Origin: Podospora pseudoanserina | Taxonomy: Eukaryota; Ascomycota; Sordariomycetes; Sordariales; Podosporaceae | DNA length: 64,000 bases | NCBI RefSeq assembly: GCF_035222485.1 | Contig: NC_085922.1 | Span: forward strand, 2,743,001-2,807,000 | Reading direction: 5' to 3' | Shown here: in pieces, positions 24,471 through 36,622 of the stretch | Layout: each line of letters starts with the position of its first letter | Position numbering within the stretch: position 1 is the first letter of the stretch | Translations under genes and position numbers: made by a program | Notes under the pieces: generated by a model | The model's database searches: none | What the model saw: the letters and a program-made list of their open reading frames with translations, nothing else | What the model was told of the DNA's origin: nothing

Positions 24471-25529
24471 TCACCTATCCTTTCTTGACTCATCGGTCTC
24501 ACCGTCTTCGTCATCTTCGTCATCTTCGGGCTCCGTTCCTTGGACATCCACAACACGGTCGCTGAGCTTCTCAAGAAACTTTGCGCTGAAATGACTGACG
24601 GCATGCCAGGTTGCCTGATGATGATCGGTCAGTATTGTCGACTCGGGGAGAGGAGAGAGGAAGATGTCACTTACTGCTAAGAATGTAACAACCCCAACAA
24701 CCACAACAAACCAACTGATGCCCTCTGTCCCACCTCTTCTTCTGCGACGACCACCGCCAACTCGGATATTGAAAATCTGAAATGGCGAGATGGCCAACAT
24801 TGACTTGATAAAACCCAATAGGCCAAGGGACAGGAAACCCTTGACAAAGTGCATATACCAATTGTCTGACTCCAATTCCTCGACGAGTGGCTGCACCGGT
24901 ATGTCGAACTCTTCGTCAAACTCCCCCAATAAAGTTCCGGCGATGGTACCCAGAGGGTCGGCGCCATATCTGATGATGGGGTCGGCAATGAATCCAAGTA
25001 TGAAGACTGTGATCATCATCACCAAGATTGTGATGGCTGCCCGTAGCGCCTTGCTTGACAGCCATCGGCTCCATCTCAAGCGCTCCATACGATACTCGAA
25101 CTTGCAAGTGGGACATCGCCAGTAATTCCTCTCCGACATTGGCGCAGCATTTCTCCAGGCCTGGAGGCAACCCTCGTGAACATATTTCTGAGAGCCTTTG
25201 CAGTTGCATGGGCTCATGAGCCGACCCAGCTCGGGATCCTCGGAAACATATCGTACACGAGCTTTTGACGCAAAGACCCGCCCGGCGACGGTATCGTCGA
25301 GCTCGGTAGATGGTTGCACGACTTCCAAACATATCCGGCAAGTACGTGGTTTGTAACGCGGCTGTGGTGGTTCTGCTGGTGTCGGTTCTGGCGCCGTGCC
25401 GGTAGGTGCATCCGTGGCAGGTGCCCGAGGTGTTGTGGTCCAATTGCTATCTTGGTGCGGATGCTCAGGAGATGAAGCACGTACTTCATCGGGCCATGAC
25501 CATTGCTGTCCCAAAGATTCAGTAGCCAT
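24471..25529 (-). CDS. Membrane RING-CH (MARCH-type) E3 ubiquitin ligase
   Basis: Minus strand, exons 25529-24675 and 24614-24471, giving 332 residues. A disordered Pro-rich N-terminus precedes a C4HC3 RING-CH finger: C64, C67, C108, C110, H118, C121, C139 and C142. Two or three hydrophobic segments follow (LRAAITILVMMITVFILGF, then FLSLGLLGFIKSML and WFVVVVGVVTFL), and the tail is very acidic. This is the arrangement of MARCH-family ligases that ubiquitinate membrane proteins; substrate and organelle are unknown. The 60-base intron (GTAAGT, ATACTGAC branch, CATCAG) is a multiple of three and has no stop, so the frame also stays open if it is retained. The frame is open upstream to 25589, but the ATG at 25529 has the better context (AACATGG). 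Confidence 0.88.
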   Translation of the reverse strand: MATESLGQQWSWPDEVRASSPEHPHQDSNWTTTPRAPATDAPTGTAPEPTPAEPPQPRYKPRTCRICLEVVQPSTELDDTVAGRVFASKARVRYVSEDPELGRLMSPCNCKGSQKYVHEGCLQAWRNAAPMSERNYWRCPTCKFEYRMERLRWSRWLSSKALRAAITILVMMITVFILGFIADPIIRYGADPLGTIAGTLLGEFDEEFDIPVQPLVEELESDNWYMHFVKGFLSLGLLGFIKSMLAISPFQIFNIRVGGGRRRRRGGTEGISWFVVVVGVVTFLAVSDIFLSPLPESTILTDHHQATWHAVSHFSAKFLEKLSDRVVDVQGTEPEDDEDDEDGETDESRKDR

Positions 25530-26226
25530 GTTGTCTGTGTGTCGTCCAAGTATAGTCCTGTAATCAAAATGTGGACATGCGGTCATCAAAAAAGAACATG
25601 GCGGGGAAATGTTTAAATAGGCGTATGGAAGGGAAGCTGAGAGGAAGCTTGGGGAAGTGCTCGGAACTGTAATCGTAAAAGCAGCCAGGTGGTCTCAGAA
25701 CTGCGCCAACTGCCGGTGGCATGGGCAATTCCACCCCGAAAAGACGCTCATGATGGAGGAACTCTCACATCTCTCGTCGGGTCCAAGCGGTCTCAAAGAC
25801 AGTTTGTTCTTACCTTTTGCCCATTGGCCATGAGGCGATTTCCGAGGCTCCTTGCGAACTGCAGAGAGAAGAACCAAAGGGAAAGTTCTTCACCATCGGT
25901 GGGAAACTTTTTTATGTTTCAACCCACCACTTCCCTAATCAGCTTAGCCCGTCTGTGGACACCACCAGGTCCCAGGCTTCTGCTTGCCCCACCTTCAGCC
26001 AATGAGGAGGAAGTGGCCCAAGCTCTCTCTCTTGCTGTGGCAGGCTGTCGGTGCTGGGCCTGTCGAACGCGCAACTTCACCGTGCCTGGGGGAGCTTTGG
26101 ACGACCGACATCAGCAGCCTTGCAACGCCAACTTGGGAACCACATTCGAAGACGATCTCCCTCGCAACGACCACGCACCAGCCTCTACTACCCAACCCCA
26201 TTCCATAGTCTCTCCAAGCCGGCACC
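25530..26226. promoter_or_regulatory. Bidirectional promoter, RING-CH ligase / proteasome alpha2
   Basis: Head-to-head spacing of 697 bases between the two start codons. Two CCAAT-box candidates are visible, CCATTGG at 25821-25827 and CCAAT at 25999-26003. Both genes act in ubiquitin-proteasome turnover, so shared control is plausible but unproven. Confidence 0.5.
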
Positions 26227-27383
26227 ATGGCGGACAGATACTCCTTCTCTCTTACAACATTCTCTCCCAGGTAAGTTGGGTTGCTTGGCTGCTGGAAGCT
26301 CTGAACATGGGACATCGCTGACATTGCAATAGCGGCAAGCTGGTACAGATCGGTTCGTCGCCCACTGGTTCCTGTCTTGCGACAAGAAGGTCATAGTCTA
26401 CAAAGACGAACAGCCATTTCTAACACATCCTAGAATATGCCCTCAACGCCGTCAACCAAGGTGTAACAGCCCTAGGCATCAAGGGTGAGCTCCTGCCCCT
26501 CCCCACCATTACCAACGCCCACCGTCGACAAACATCCCACCATCCTCCGTCACATCGTACACCATATTGAAACCTATGACTGACATATGCTACTTCTTTA
26601 CAGCCACGAACGGCATCGTCCTCGCTACAGAAAAGAAATCCTCCTCCCCCCTCGCCGACCCCTCGTCCCTCTCCAAAATCAGCCTCATCACCCCCAACAT
26701 CGGCATGGTCTACTCGGGCATGGGCCCCGACTACCGAGTCCTCGTCGACCGCGCCCGCAAAGTCTCCCACACGGGCTACAAGCGCATCTACAATGAATAC
26801 CCCCCCACCCGCATCCTAGTCCAAGACGTCGCCCGCGTCATGCAAGAAGCCACACAATCCGGTGGTGTCCGTCCCTACGGTGTCTCTCTCCTCATTGCCG
26901 GTTGGGATGAGGGTATCCTCCCAGAGGAGGAGATTGAGGCGAAGGAGGGCGAGGAGGGCAAGAAGCTGAGCGGGAAGACGGGTGGTATCTTGAAGGGCGG
27001 GCCGATGTTGTATCAGGTCGATCCCTCGGGGAGTTACTTTCCTTGGAAGGCGACGGCGATTGGGAAGAGTGCGACGACGGCGAAGACATTTTTGGAGAAG
27101 AGGTACACGGAGGGGTTGGAGCTGGAGGATGCGGTGCATATTGCGCTTTTGACGTTGAAGGAGACGATTGAGGGGGAGATGAATGGGGAGACTATTGAGA
27201 TTGGTGGGTTTTGTTGCTGTTGTTATGATGCATCAAGAGTATTTACTGACATTTGCGACAATAGGTATCGTCGGACCCCCAGCAGACCACCTCCTCGGCG
27301 TCGAGGGCGTCGAAGGGGCGGTGGGACCCCGCTTCCGGAAGCTCACCCCCCAGGAGATTGAGGATTATCTCACGAATCTATGA
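26227..27383 (+). CDS. PRE8: 20S proteasome subunit alpha2
   Basis: Five exons: 26227-26270, 26333-26352, 26434-26484, 26604-27203 and 27265-27383, giving 277 residues. The start [25 protein letters not shown] is the alpha-type proteasome signature, and [29 protein letters not shown] and [13 protein letters not shown] identify alpha2 (yeast Pre8, human PSMA2). It forms part of the outer ring of the 20S core in nucleus and cytosol. It is longer than the yeast protein (about 250) because of a charged insertion after [11 protein letters not shown] that is rich in Glu, Lys and Gly. Exon 2 is only 20 bases, and its donor (GTTCGT) is weak, but any other splice breaks the invariant QIEYAL motif. The neighbour across the shared promoter is a ubiquitin ligase. 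Confidence 0.95.
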
Positions 27384-27572
27384 TTTGGGGGATAGTTTTG
27401 TGTTGTTTTTTCTCTCTTGACGACGATGAATGATATGGGAGCGCGTTCTTCTCGAGGTGCTTCTCTGCGGGGCATGTTTGTACACTAGACAGGACAAGGA
27501 AGAAAACAAGGAACAATACAAGCCATAGAACAGCTGTCATGTGATTCACTTTCATTACTAACATTGGTGATG

Positions 27573-28625
27573 TCAAGGCTGGACAACAACAAATGAATTT
27601 CTTTCTCCCGCCCAAACCCCCTTTATTTTCTTTTTGTCGTGATCAAACTCCCCCTTTAGTCTTGTCCATTCTGTGACTAGTTTTGTTTCTCTGCCTAAAC
27701 CGAGTTGGCCAGAGGAGTTGTCTCCCCGTCCCCAGATTTCGCCGTCGGTGGTTAGGACTAGGACGTGTGACTGGCCGACTGCTACGTCTTTGATATCTTT
27801 TTCGCTGTCATCGCCCATTACGACGGGTTCGGGAGAGTCGGGGATGTCAGGGTACCAGGTTGAGCAGCGGCTTGGGTGGCCCCAGAGGTAGAGGTCGTGG
27901 CCGGCTGTTAGGGCTGCTACCAAGTAGCCTGAGGGAGAGGAGGAGAGTTTCGTTACTGGGCCTGTGGGGAGGTAGGAGAGGTCGGGGATGGGATGGGGGT
28001 GATGGGGGGTTGGGAGGGGGAACAAGGGCGGGAGAGGAGGGGGGGGTAGCGGGGTCGCCCCAGGAGAGGACGTGGGATTCTGGGGGGGGAGAAAGGGCGA
28101 GGAAACCGGTTGCGTAGGGGCTTATTTGGGAAAGGTGAAGGGCGGGGTAGGAGATGGGTTGGGAGGAGGGGGAGAGGAGGGTGGTGAGGGAGGGGTATTG
28201 GAGGGGGTGGGGGTTTGTTGGGTGGGTTGGTACTGGTATTTGTTAGAACTGGAGTGGAGGGGAAGGGGAAGGGGATAGTACGGACCTACTACTATGTCGT
28301 TGGAGGCTTCGGCGAAGTGGTGGTAGTGGTCTGGGTACGAGGTTGAGAGTTGTTGGTGGAGTTTTGGGACCAGGCCGGCTGTATAGGTTGGTGAGAAGGG
28401 GGTGGTGGTTGTGTAGACTGGAGTGGTTAGTTAGGGGTGGGTGTTCAAGGGGCTGGGTTTGGGAGGCTTACCTAGAGTATATGATGGAAATGGACGGATA
28501 TAGTCTATGTCCTTGTCCTCGAGAAGGCAAGTGAAAGTGAAGATGTCGTCTGGTTGTTGGTCTTTTTTGGTGGTGTCAAAGTCTAATTGGCTCCAGGCGT
28601 TGAGGCCTGTTGCATAGAGTGACAT
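27573..28625 (-). CDS. RCC1-repeat protein, frame interrupted
   Basis: Minus strand, exons 28625-28472, 28417-28286 and 28232-27573. It starts MSLYATGLNAWSQLDF and has RCC1/ATS1-type propeller motifs: SHVLSWGD, YLWGHPSRCSTW, and IWGRGDNSSGQLGLG near the end. RCC1-like proteins act as propeller scaffolds or exchange factors; the specific role here is unknown. The reading frame changes inside exon 3 at a run of eight G (28039-28046 on the plus strand). With seven G the frame would be continuous and give about 314 residues. This may be a sequencing or assembly error, strain polymorphism, or a genuine loss; the rest of the gene shows no decay. The start lies 727 bases from the divergent Dicer gene. 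Confidence 0.72.
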
Positions 28626-29352
28626 GGTAATTATGATGTTTGGAACTTTTATGTATGATAACTGCTGGCCTGTATAAAAAACCATTCAACGGCAAGAAAC
28701 AACCTGGAATGCTTGCCTTGTGCGAGGTAACTAACTTACTTGTACCTGCCCATCCAGTTGGTGTAAGCAGACCAATGAGGAAGGCGCGCATCCACTAAAC
28801 CTCGTGATCCCCACCTCATGCAGATGGCTTGCCAAGCAGCTGCAGCCTCACTTCAGCATTGCCGGCAGTAGGCCTCATCGACACGTTTGTGCATGGTTTC
28901 AAGTATATATATAAAAGGATCCCAATTTGATTTCCTGGCGCAGGATGGACCTCCTGTTCTGACGACACTCTGGTCTCAACATCACTGCTCCATCTGCCCT
29001 GTCCAGCCAACTGACCATGCTCAGCGAGGTCACAACTGGTCGGTCATCATTCACTCGAGATATATGAATGGGCAAGATCCAAGCGGTATGTTCTCACCAG
29101 TGCATTGCTGTGTGGGCCTCCACACATCAGTACTACCACCCTTTGACCTTAGTGAGGCCTGCGGTGGCTTACCCACACTCCAGTTTGTTTCGTCCCAACC
29201 TGTTCCGCCGCTGCTTTGGAAGATGGGGACGAAAAGGCCATAGAAATTTCTTCTTTGCTTTAAAAGGCTATCAGAGTTTTTTACTTCCGCCACTTTGCTC
29301 GGAAGACCATTCACGCTACAAATCCTTTTTCTGTTTACGCTCAACGCCGGCT
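28626..29352. other. Shared upstream region of RCC1-like and Dicer-like genes
   Basis: A 727-base divergent intergenic region. I see no gene and no clear core promoter element on either side. Confidence 0.45.
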
Positions 29353-32300
29353 ATGGAGTCAAAGGATACTAGGAACATGATGGCAGATGAGCCCAAGGCA
29401 TCCTCTTCTGATGAAGATGGACTTCAAGGGGTGGAAGAGGCCCTGCAGGCGGAGGCATTGGCAGAGAATATCTACCAACTATCCTCGGACACTGAAGACA
29501 CAAGTGGAACTGAGACGCCCCCTAAAGTCAAAACCTCTCCTGAGGTGATCATGACCGCGAGAGCATACCAAGTCGAAATGTTTCAGGAGAGTCTACAGCG
29601 GAACATCATCGTTGCAGTAAGACACCTCAGAATGTGATGGTTATGGGTGAAACTGACGCGGATATACCTACAGATGGACACAGGAAGTGGAAAAACTCAA
29701 GTGTGAGTTGAGCTTCGTGATTCAGTCTTGCGGAAATTGCTGACTTTTTACGTAGGGCGATACTTCGAATTCAGGAAGAGCTCGGAAGGAGCCCCAAGGT
29801 AGGTTGTTCACGAAGCCGATAATGTGGTCGAATAAAACTGACGAGATATTTAGCTTATCTGGTTCCTTGCTCCTACCGTTCAGCTTGCCGCCCAACAGTT
29901 TGAGGTCATCGAAAAACAGATACCAGGAGTTCAGTCAAGGTTCATCTGCGGCGCGGACAATGTTCAGGCCTGGAAGTATAAGACCGGTGTTTGGCAGGCG
30001 GTCCTCACCAATGTCCGGATCGTTGTGTCTACGTACCAGATCTTGTTTGATGCTGCCGTAGCACACGCTTTTGTGCCCTTGGAATCCATTAGTCTTCTCG
30101 TCATCGATGAAGGTGAGTTTTCCTTGTCCATTTCGTTAATCATGGTTCAAGACTGATAAGGTGCAGCCCATAACTGTGTCGGCATGAATCCTGTGGCTAG
30201 ACTCATGAGAGAGTCGTACGCCAAGCTGAAGCAGGAGGGGAAACCAGTCCCTCACATTCTGGGTCTCACGGCTAGCCCTTTGATGAGGTCCAATCTCGCT
30301 GGTATAGAAACACTCGAGCAGACCCTTGATGCAATCTGCAGGACGCCCTGTAGGCACCGCGACGAGCTTATGGCTCAGGTGAACCGCCCAGAAATGAAAG
30401 CATTCATATACGGAGACCTTCCTGAACCTCAAAATGCCATCCTATCGTCTTCAAACATGACCAGGCTCATCGACACCTTACGACAGATGGATATTACGGC
30501 CGATCCTCACATCATACGACTCCGTGAGGAGAACACGGAGCGTAGTCGCGAGGCTCTGAAAAGCGCCATCATGTCTCGCAATACTCAGTCACAGAAACAG
30601 ATGAAGGCGTTGTTTGCAAGAGCAAGAGAGATGAGGATGAACCTAGGACCGTGGGCGGCGGAATATTACATCAACAGAGTTGTCACTGAGTTTCTCAAAG
30701 TTGGCAGTCCACCCGCCCCATCGGTTAACAACCTTTGGGATGAGGAAAAGGCCTATCTGTCGGCTACACTTCAGGGTATTAAACCTGAAGCACCGCCGAG
30801 CCTTCCAGATAACCTCTCCCGCAAAGTTCAAGCCTTGCTACAAATTCTCGCCTCCCATAAAGGCAACCCCGTGGGAATCGTTTTCGTCACGGAGAGGGCA
30901 ACTGCTTCGGTCCTTTCGCATGTTCTCTCGGTACATCCCGTTCTTGAGTCTCGCTACTCCGTGGAGTCTATGGTTGGCACATCAAAACTTCCTGGGGGCA
31001 AGCACGGTTTTCTCGATCTCACCACGAAAGAGGACATTGAGTCTCTGCACCGGTTCAGAAAGGGCAAGGTCAACTTGCTGGTGGCTACAAGCGTTCTCGA
31101 GGAAGGCATAGATGTACCCGTGTGCAACTTGGTCATCTGCTTTGACAAGCCCAGCAACCTCAAGTCGTTCATCCAGAGACGAGGGAGGGCTCGTATGAAC
31201 GAGTCGGAACTCTGGGTTCTTTTCAAAGATGATCAGGACCAGTCTCTGGAGGAGTGGAAGGAGCTCGAGCAGGAGATGAAGCGCAAATACGAAGACGAAT
31301 TACGGGAAATAGCAGGGCTTGAGCAGATGGAACAATCCGAGGCGGATGATTATCCCAAGATGACAGACCCAACAACAGGGGCACAGATGACCATCCACGA
31401 CGCAAAGCAACATCTCGATCATTTCTGCTCAACCTTGTCCACCAGGAAGTTTGTCAACTGGGCGCCGTTTTACATTATTCACGATCTGGAGGGAAACCCC
31501 ATCGACGCTCGCAAACCCGGCCTTCGGGCCGCCACTGTGAACTTGCCCGTCTCACTGTCCCCAAGTTTGCGTCGTGCAGAAAGCCTGCGGGCTTGGCCCT
31601 CGGAGGCTTTTGCTTGCAAAGACGCCGCTTTCCAGGCTTACAAGAAGCTCTACGAGGCGGGTTTGATCGACAAGAACATGCTGCCTGCCAGAACAACGCC
31701 TGGCTTGGTGGAAGTTGGAAAAACGGAGGGGATCACCACTGTTGAGGTGCAATATAATCCCTGGCTGGAGGTATCAAAGGCTTGGGAGAGCAGTACTAAG
31801 CTGTACAGTCGGCGTGTGACAATATCCAGCGAGGACGGCACACATTGGGCACAGCTGGACCTTTCGCTTCCAATCCCCGTTCCTTTGATAAGAGATCAAG
31901 TCATTCATTCGGAGCGCAAAACATCGTGGACTATATCCATGGGGACTGCTCATGAGAGAAAATATGACAAGGACAATCGAGATCACACTTATGGTTTGCT
32001 CGCGATGGCCTACGGACATCGGTTTCCGATAGAGAAGAAACAATATCCCATCCGTCTTTTCTCGCCAGAGGACGAGATTACTATTGACCGCATGGCCGCA
32101 TTGGAATTCAACCGCGACTCTCTCGCCAACTGTTCTCAGTCTTACCTCATCCGGGATGTTGACAGCGCCAACCACCCCTATTTCTTTAGGGAGTGGCTTC
32201 CAAAGAAGCCTCCCATGAACATGATCAAGTCCGTGTTTAAGGGGTTCGAGGAGGCCCCAGAGGACGTCCCTTATGTGTCTGTGCAGGCGTTCCCCAAGAG

Positions 32301-33965
32301 GGCAGGTCAATTCCGCAAGTTACCCGATGCTTTCATTCACCAGCTACCCAGCGGGAAGCCTTACCCGCGAGTGATTCTTGCGAGTCAGGTCAAAGTCGAC
32401 AAGATCCCAACTGTGTTTGCCCATGTCGGTCTGATGCTTCCCGCTCTTACGGCTGCAGTGGGTGACTATCTTGTTGCCAGAGACCTGCTGGATGGGTCGC
32501 TGCAAACGACCGGGATCACGGATCTGGATCTGGTGGTCACGGCCATCACAGCATCGGGGGCGAGGAGGTCAATTGACTATGAAAGAATTGAGTTTCTGGG
32601 AGATTCCATTCTCAAGTTTTGCACAACTATCAACTGCTCGGCACAGTGTAAGTTTACTTGCCCCTTTGATTTCTAGAACAGTGGCTGACCGCGGTTCAAG
32701 ACCTTCACTTCCCAGAAGGCTTCCTCTCGGCGACCAAAGACAAGATCGTCTCCAACTACCGTCTCTGCAAAGCTGCCATAGATTTCGGGCTCGCCCGCTA
32801 CATCATCAACACTGCCTACACGACAGACAAGTGGCGACCCGTGTTTGTGGAAGATTACCTCGAGCGCACCGACAACCCTTCTTCCGATGGACCGAAAACC
32901 AGGGAGATGCCGACCAAAACCCTCGCCGATGTGGTAGAAGCCTTGATCGGCGCCTCCCACATCAGCGGCGGTATCAACAAAGCCCTCGCTTGTATTTCTC
33001 TGTTTCTCCCCGAGGCCAAATGGCAGAGCATCGACCACGGCCGCCAGGTCCTCTACGACGAAGCCCCCGACGACGAGCCCCTCCCTCCTAACATGCACCT
33101 TCTGGAGAAACTGATCGGGTATACTTTCAAGAAAAAGTCCCTCCTCATCGAGGCAATGACCCATCCCTCTTTCAACGTGCAAGATACCCGCGCCTCCCTC
33201 GACAGGCTAGAATTTCTTGGCGACGCGATACTAGACTACCTCGTTGTCGAATCCCTCTTCTCCCTCCGCGAACCACTGACCGGTCTCCCCCTCGAAAACT
33301 CCAAGCTCCACCTTTTACGCACCGCCCTTGTCAACGCCGACATTTTGGGGTTTTTGGTGATGGAGTGGGCCATCGAAGAGGAAAGATACAACGCTGAAGT
33401 CATCCTCCCTGATCCCACTTCCAACCCATACCTCTCCCCCTCACGACGAACTTCTAGTTCAAGCACTAACCCCCCAGAGATCAACCTCATCAGCACCACG
33501 GCCAAATTCCCGCTGTGGTCATTCCTGCGGTACACCTCGCCCGAAATGGGCGAGCACATCCTCTCTACCCAATCCCGGCATTCTTTTCTCCGGGACGAAA
33601 TCCGTCACGCCCTCGACCGCGGCAAAAAATACCCCTGGTCCGCGCTTACAAGACTTCAAGCCCAAAAGTTTTATGGCGATGTTTTTGAGAGCTTGATGGG
33701 AGCTGTCTGGGTTGATAGTGGGGATTTGGAAGAGTGCAGGGGGTTGATGGAACGAATTGGGATCATGGGGGTGATGGAGAGGTTGGTGAGGGAGGGGGTG
33801 CACTGTTTGCATCCGAAGGAGGAGTTGGGGCTTTTGGCGGCGGGAAGGGCGGTGGAGTATAGGGTTGAGGAGAACGAGGAAGGGCAGTGGGAGTGTGCTG
33901 TTGTTTGGGCGGAGACGGGGAGGAGGTGGTTAGGGTTGGGGGTGCGAGGAAGGGGAGGAGGCTAG
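29353..33965 (+). CDS. dcl2: Dicer-like protein 2
   Basis: Six exons: 29353-29616, 29674-29702, 29756-29798, 29854-30112, 30167-32647 and 32701-33965, giving 1446 residues. Domains in order: acidic leader; DExD/H helicase with Walker A MDTGSGKTQ at 89-97, DEAH at 197-200 and LTASP; helicase C with TSVLEEGIDVPV and FIQRRGRAR; Dicer dimerisation domain (DHFCSTLSTRKFVNW); RNase IIIa with ERIEFLGDS at 1004-1012; RNase IIIb with LDRLEFLGDAILDY from 1192. No PAZ domain is recognisable, as in other fungal Dicers. It cuts double-stranded RNA to small RNAs for quelling and antiviral defence. The C-terminus ends abruptly at 33965; the neighbouring frame stays open to 34083 and reads like a normal Dicer C-terminus, so a one-base frame change near 33941-33960 is likely. 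The RNase III acidic residues are intact. Confidence 0.93.
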
Positions 33966-36622
33966 GGTTAGGGGGGCTGATGCTGCGGTTGGGGTGTTGA
34001 AGGCGGAGAAGGAGGTAAGGGAACAGGAGAAGAGGAGGGTGATGTTGGAGAACTTGGGAAAGGATGTGGTTGTTGATGCGTGAGGGAGGGGTAGACTGGG
34101 TGTCTCTAATGGGGATGATTCGGGCAGCGAAGGGGGTTGGTATCAGCGGGAATCTCTCTACATCTGTGTTTTTGATGTTTCTTTTTTGTTTCTCTGCTTG
34201 GATATTGCCTATTTCTTGTTCTGCATATTTTTTCTCTCTTGGATGACGATTGCCGCAAAATATCTGTTTCATAGCGCTGGCTTGGATAAAGCGCGAGATA
34301 CCCACAGAGCTCATTGTTTGAATACCCTGCCAGTGTGCGGTATATTTTAAACAAATATACCTTGCGCTGACCGGGTTTTGAGGGGTTAGCTGTATGGATA
34401 GTTGTGTTTTTACTGAGCAGCGCTAGACAGGTAGAGAGCTGATTTGGATATTGAGTGTGGGTTTGGAGGTTGGTTAGATTCAACATATCCGGACATCTGG
34501 GATCACGAAGGAGGACTTGAATGAAATTGTCGTCTGGAGATATCTTTTGTTGAGTAGATTGCTTCAATTTTCCAATTTTCAGTAGGCTGATGAACTGTTA
34601 TTCGGGTTGCAGTCGAGCTGTTGGGTTAGAGTAGAGATTCAACATGACGTGTAAGTCGGCATAAAGCTCAAAAAGCTGGCCTTGGTACGGGATACCCAAC
34701 GGATATCACGGCATTCTTCTTGACCACTTAGCCCATCCCGCAGCGAATGCAAGTCCCACTCCCAAACTTAAATACTTGCAAGGCAATATTCTACAGTCTT
34801 GGATGACGTTTACCCTACCTCGCTCGGGAAGTCCCATCATCAAAGACGTATGCACTATATCCGAACCGAACCGAACCATCATCCTATGATGTAGGTGAGC
34901 AACTAACTTAGCTTCCCCGAAAGGTGAGAGAGGTGAGCGATGATGATGCGGCCCGCGCATCCGCTCGGCGGCAGCGCCCGCCTCTTCAATCAAGCTTTGT
35001 TGGAGGAGGATCAAAAAAACTGGGAAGAAAGCCGATTGCGTTATCGCTCAGGCCGGGGCCATGTATTGTCTTGTTGCTAGCTATCCTCTCCAGAACGATG
35101 CATTGGACTAGGAATCTTGGTGGCTAGGCGAGTGTATGGTCGGAAGGATCACGACCATAAAGTCCCTGAACCTTGTTTGTCGACAATATATTGGGCCGTC
35201 CTGACCAGTGGGAATCTCGCCGAGTTTCTACACCACCCGGCTCTCTCATGCAAATGCGGGCGGGATCTTTTGGAGGGGTGGTGGAGAGGGCACAGTTTGG
35301 CAGGTGTCTTCGACTCCCTGCCGTACGAAGTACTCTGACGACACAAGCTGGGATTGGCAGACCTTGGAGCTATTGCGTGGGGGTACAGCCAGACTGGGCG
35401 GGGCTGGGGAGGACTATTCTTGTTTGGGGATGGTGCATCTATGGCAACACGAACTTCAGGTTCGAAAGGCGGTTGGTTACACGAGTTGGGAGGTGGGTGT
35501 GATTGGTTGGTGTCGGAATGTTTCGAGCCGCGATTGCGTGGACTTTTCTTTGGGGGGGAATGAGGACTATTTGCATTGCTGGGAGAAGAGCGATTGATAG
35601 ACGTTGGTGATGAAGCTTGGCTAGAGATAGCTCACGATATATTTTTCTTGGTAGGTAAGCGTATCCCTGCAAATCCCGTTGGAGTTTGGTTTGACAGGGG
35701 GATCGAGATCTCGCCGGGGGGTTGCTGCAGCCGAACCATGGCAGACGACAAAACCAAAGCTCCACATGCGATATCGCGATATGGCAGGTGTGTGTATTTG
35801 TGTGTCTGTGGAAGAAAACAGAATCAGGTAACCCGTGTTGTTGGTGTTTGTGATAGCCCAGTTTGATGGGCCATGTTGTATCTGTCACACCTCCCAGTAG
35901 TCCTCATCATTATAGTCGTGTTGGTTTTATTATCTTTGACCCTTTCCCCGCCATGTTTTGTGTGTGTGTTCTCTCATCTCTTCCACCACACCACACTCTC
36001 CAGTCACTCGTTTTGACGATAAGGCCAGGAATTCTCAGCTGAGGACAAGGACGGGACCGCTTCCGGGGAGCACCTGAAGGCAAACGGAGACCCGGCGGTG
36101 AACACACAGCAGCTCTTGACGGATACGGGGCCACTCGCTTTTTATTCCTCTTATGATATCGATTCTGCCGGATTGGGTGACTTGGTAGGAAAGAAGGGAA
36201 CAACAACAGGAATACGAATTAACCGCCACCAATTCGACAAAAAAAACGAGCACACTCGTTCTTTCCCTTGAGGGTCAGTCCGACTTTGACCGTTTGATCA
36301 ACCCACCACTCGCACCTGCCCTCCCTCCCAGCACTGTGGTTCTGTGGTCTGCACGGGTGTGTGGTGTGTTTGCAACGGTCGCGTCTTCTCCCGTTCGTTT
36401 GCAGCTTTGAACCTCTGGTTCAAGCCCGTTATCAGATCACCCCAAGCAACACCACAAAACACCCACCAACAAAAATAAATTATTTTTTGTTTTGAGTATT
36501 CTCTCTGCAGAGATATCTCAAAAACAGGAATTTGACCAGTATCTTGTCGACATTGATTATTGCGAAACTTGGCAACAAAAATCTTATCCACCTCTTGGCG
36601 ATCTCCTGACAAGCACTGAAAA
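33966..36622. other. Gene-poor region, GH72 upstream
   Basis: The first 118 bases probably belong to the Dicer gene in another frame (see that entry). After that I find no supported gene on either strand; several open frames of 70-150 codons lack splice-consistent structure or domains. The last few hundred bases are the leader and promoter of the GH72 gene. Confidence 0.5.

Noticed and set aside
34850-34880. Short CCGAA repeat resembling the start of an element
   Set aside because: Only three short units with no flanking structure or larger repeat.
35117-35600. Overlapping plus-strand frames of 70-130 codons upstream of GH72
   Set aside because: Several frames open at once, no domain and no splice signals; typical of GC-rich noncoding DNA.
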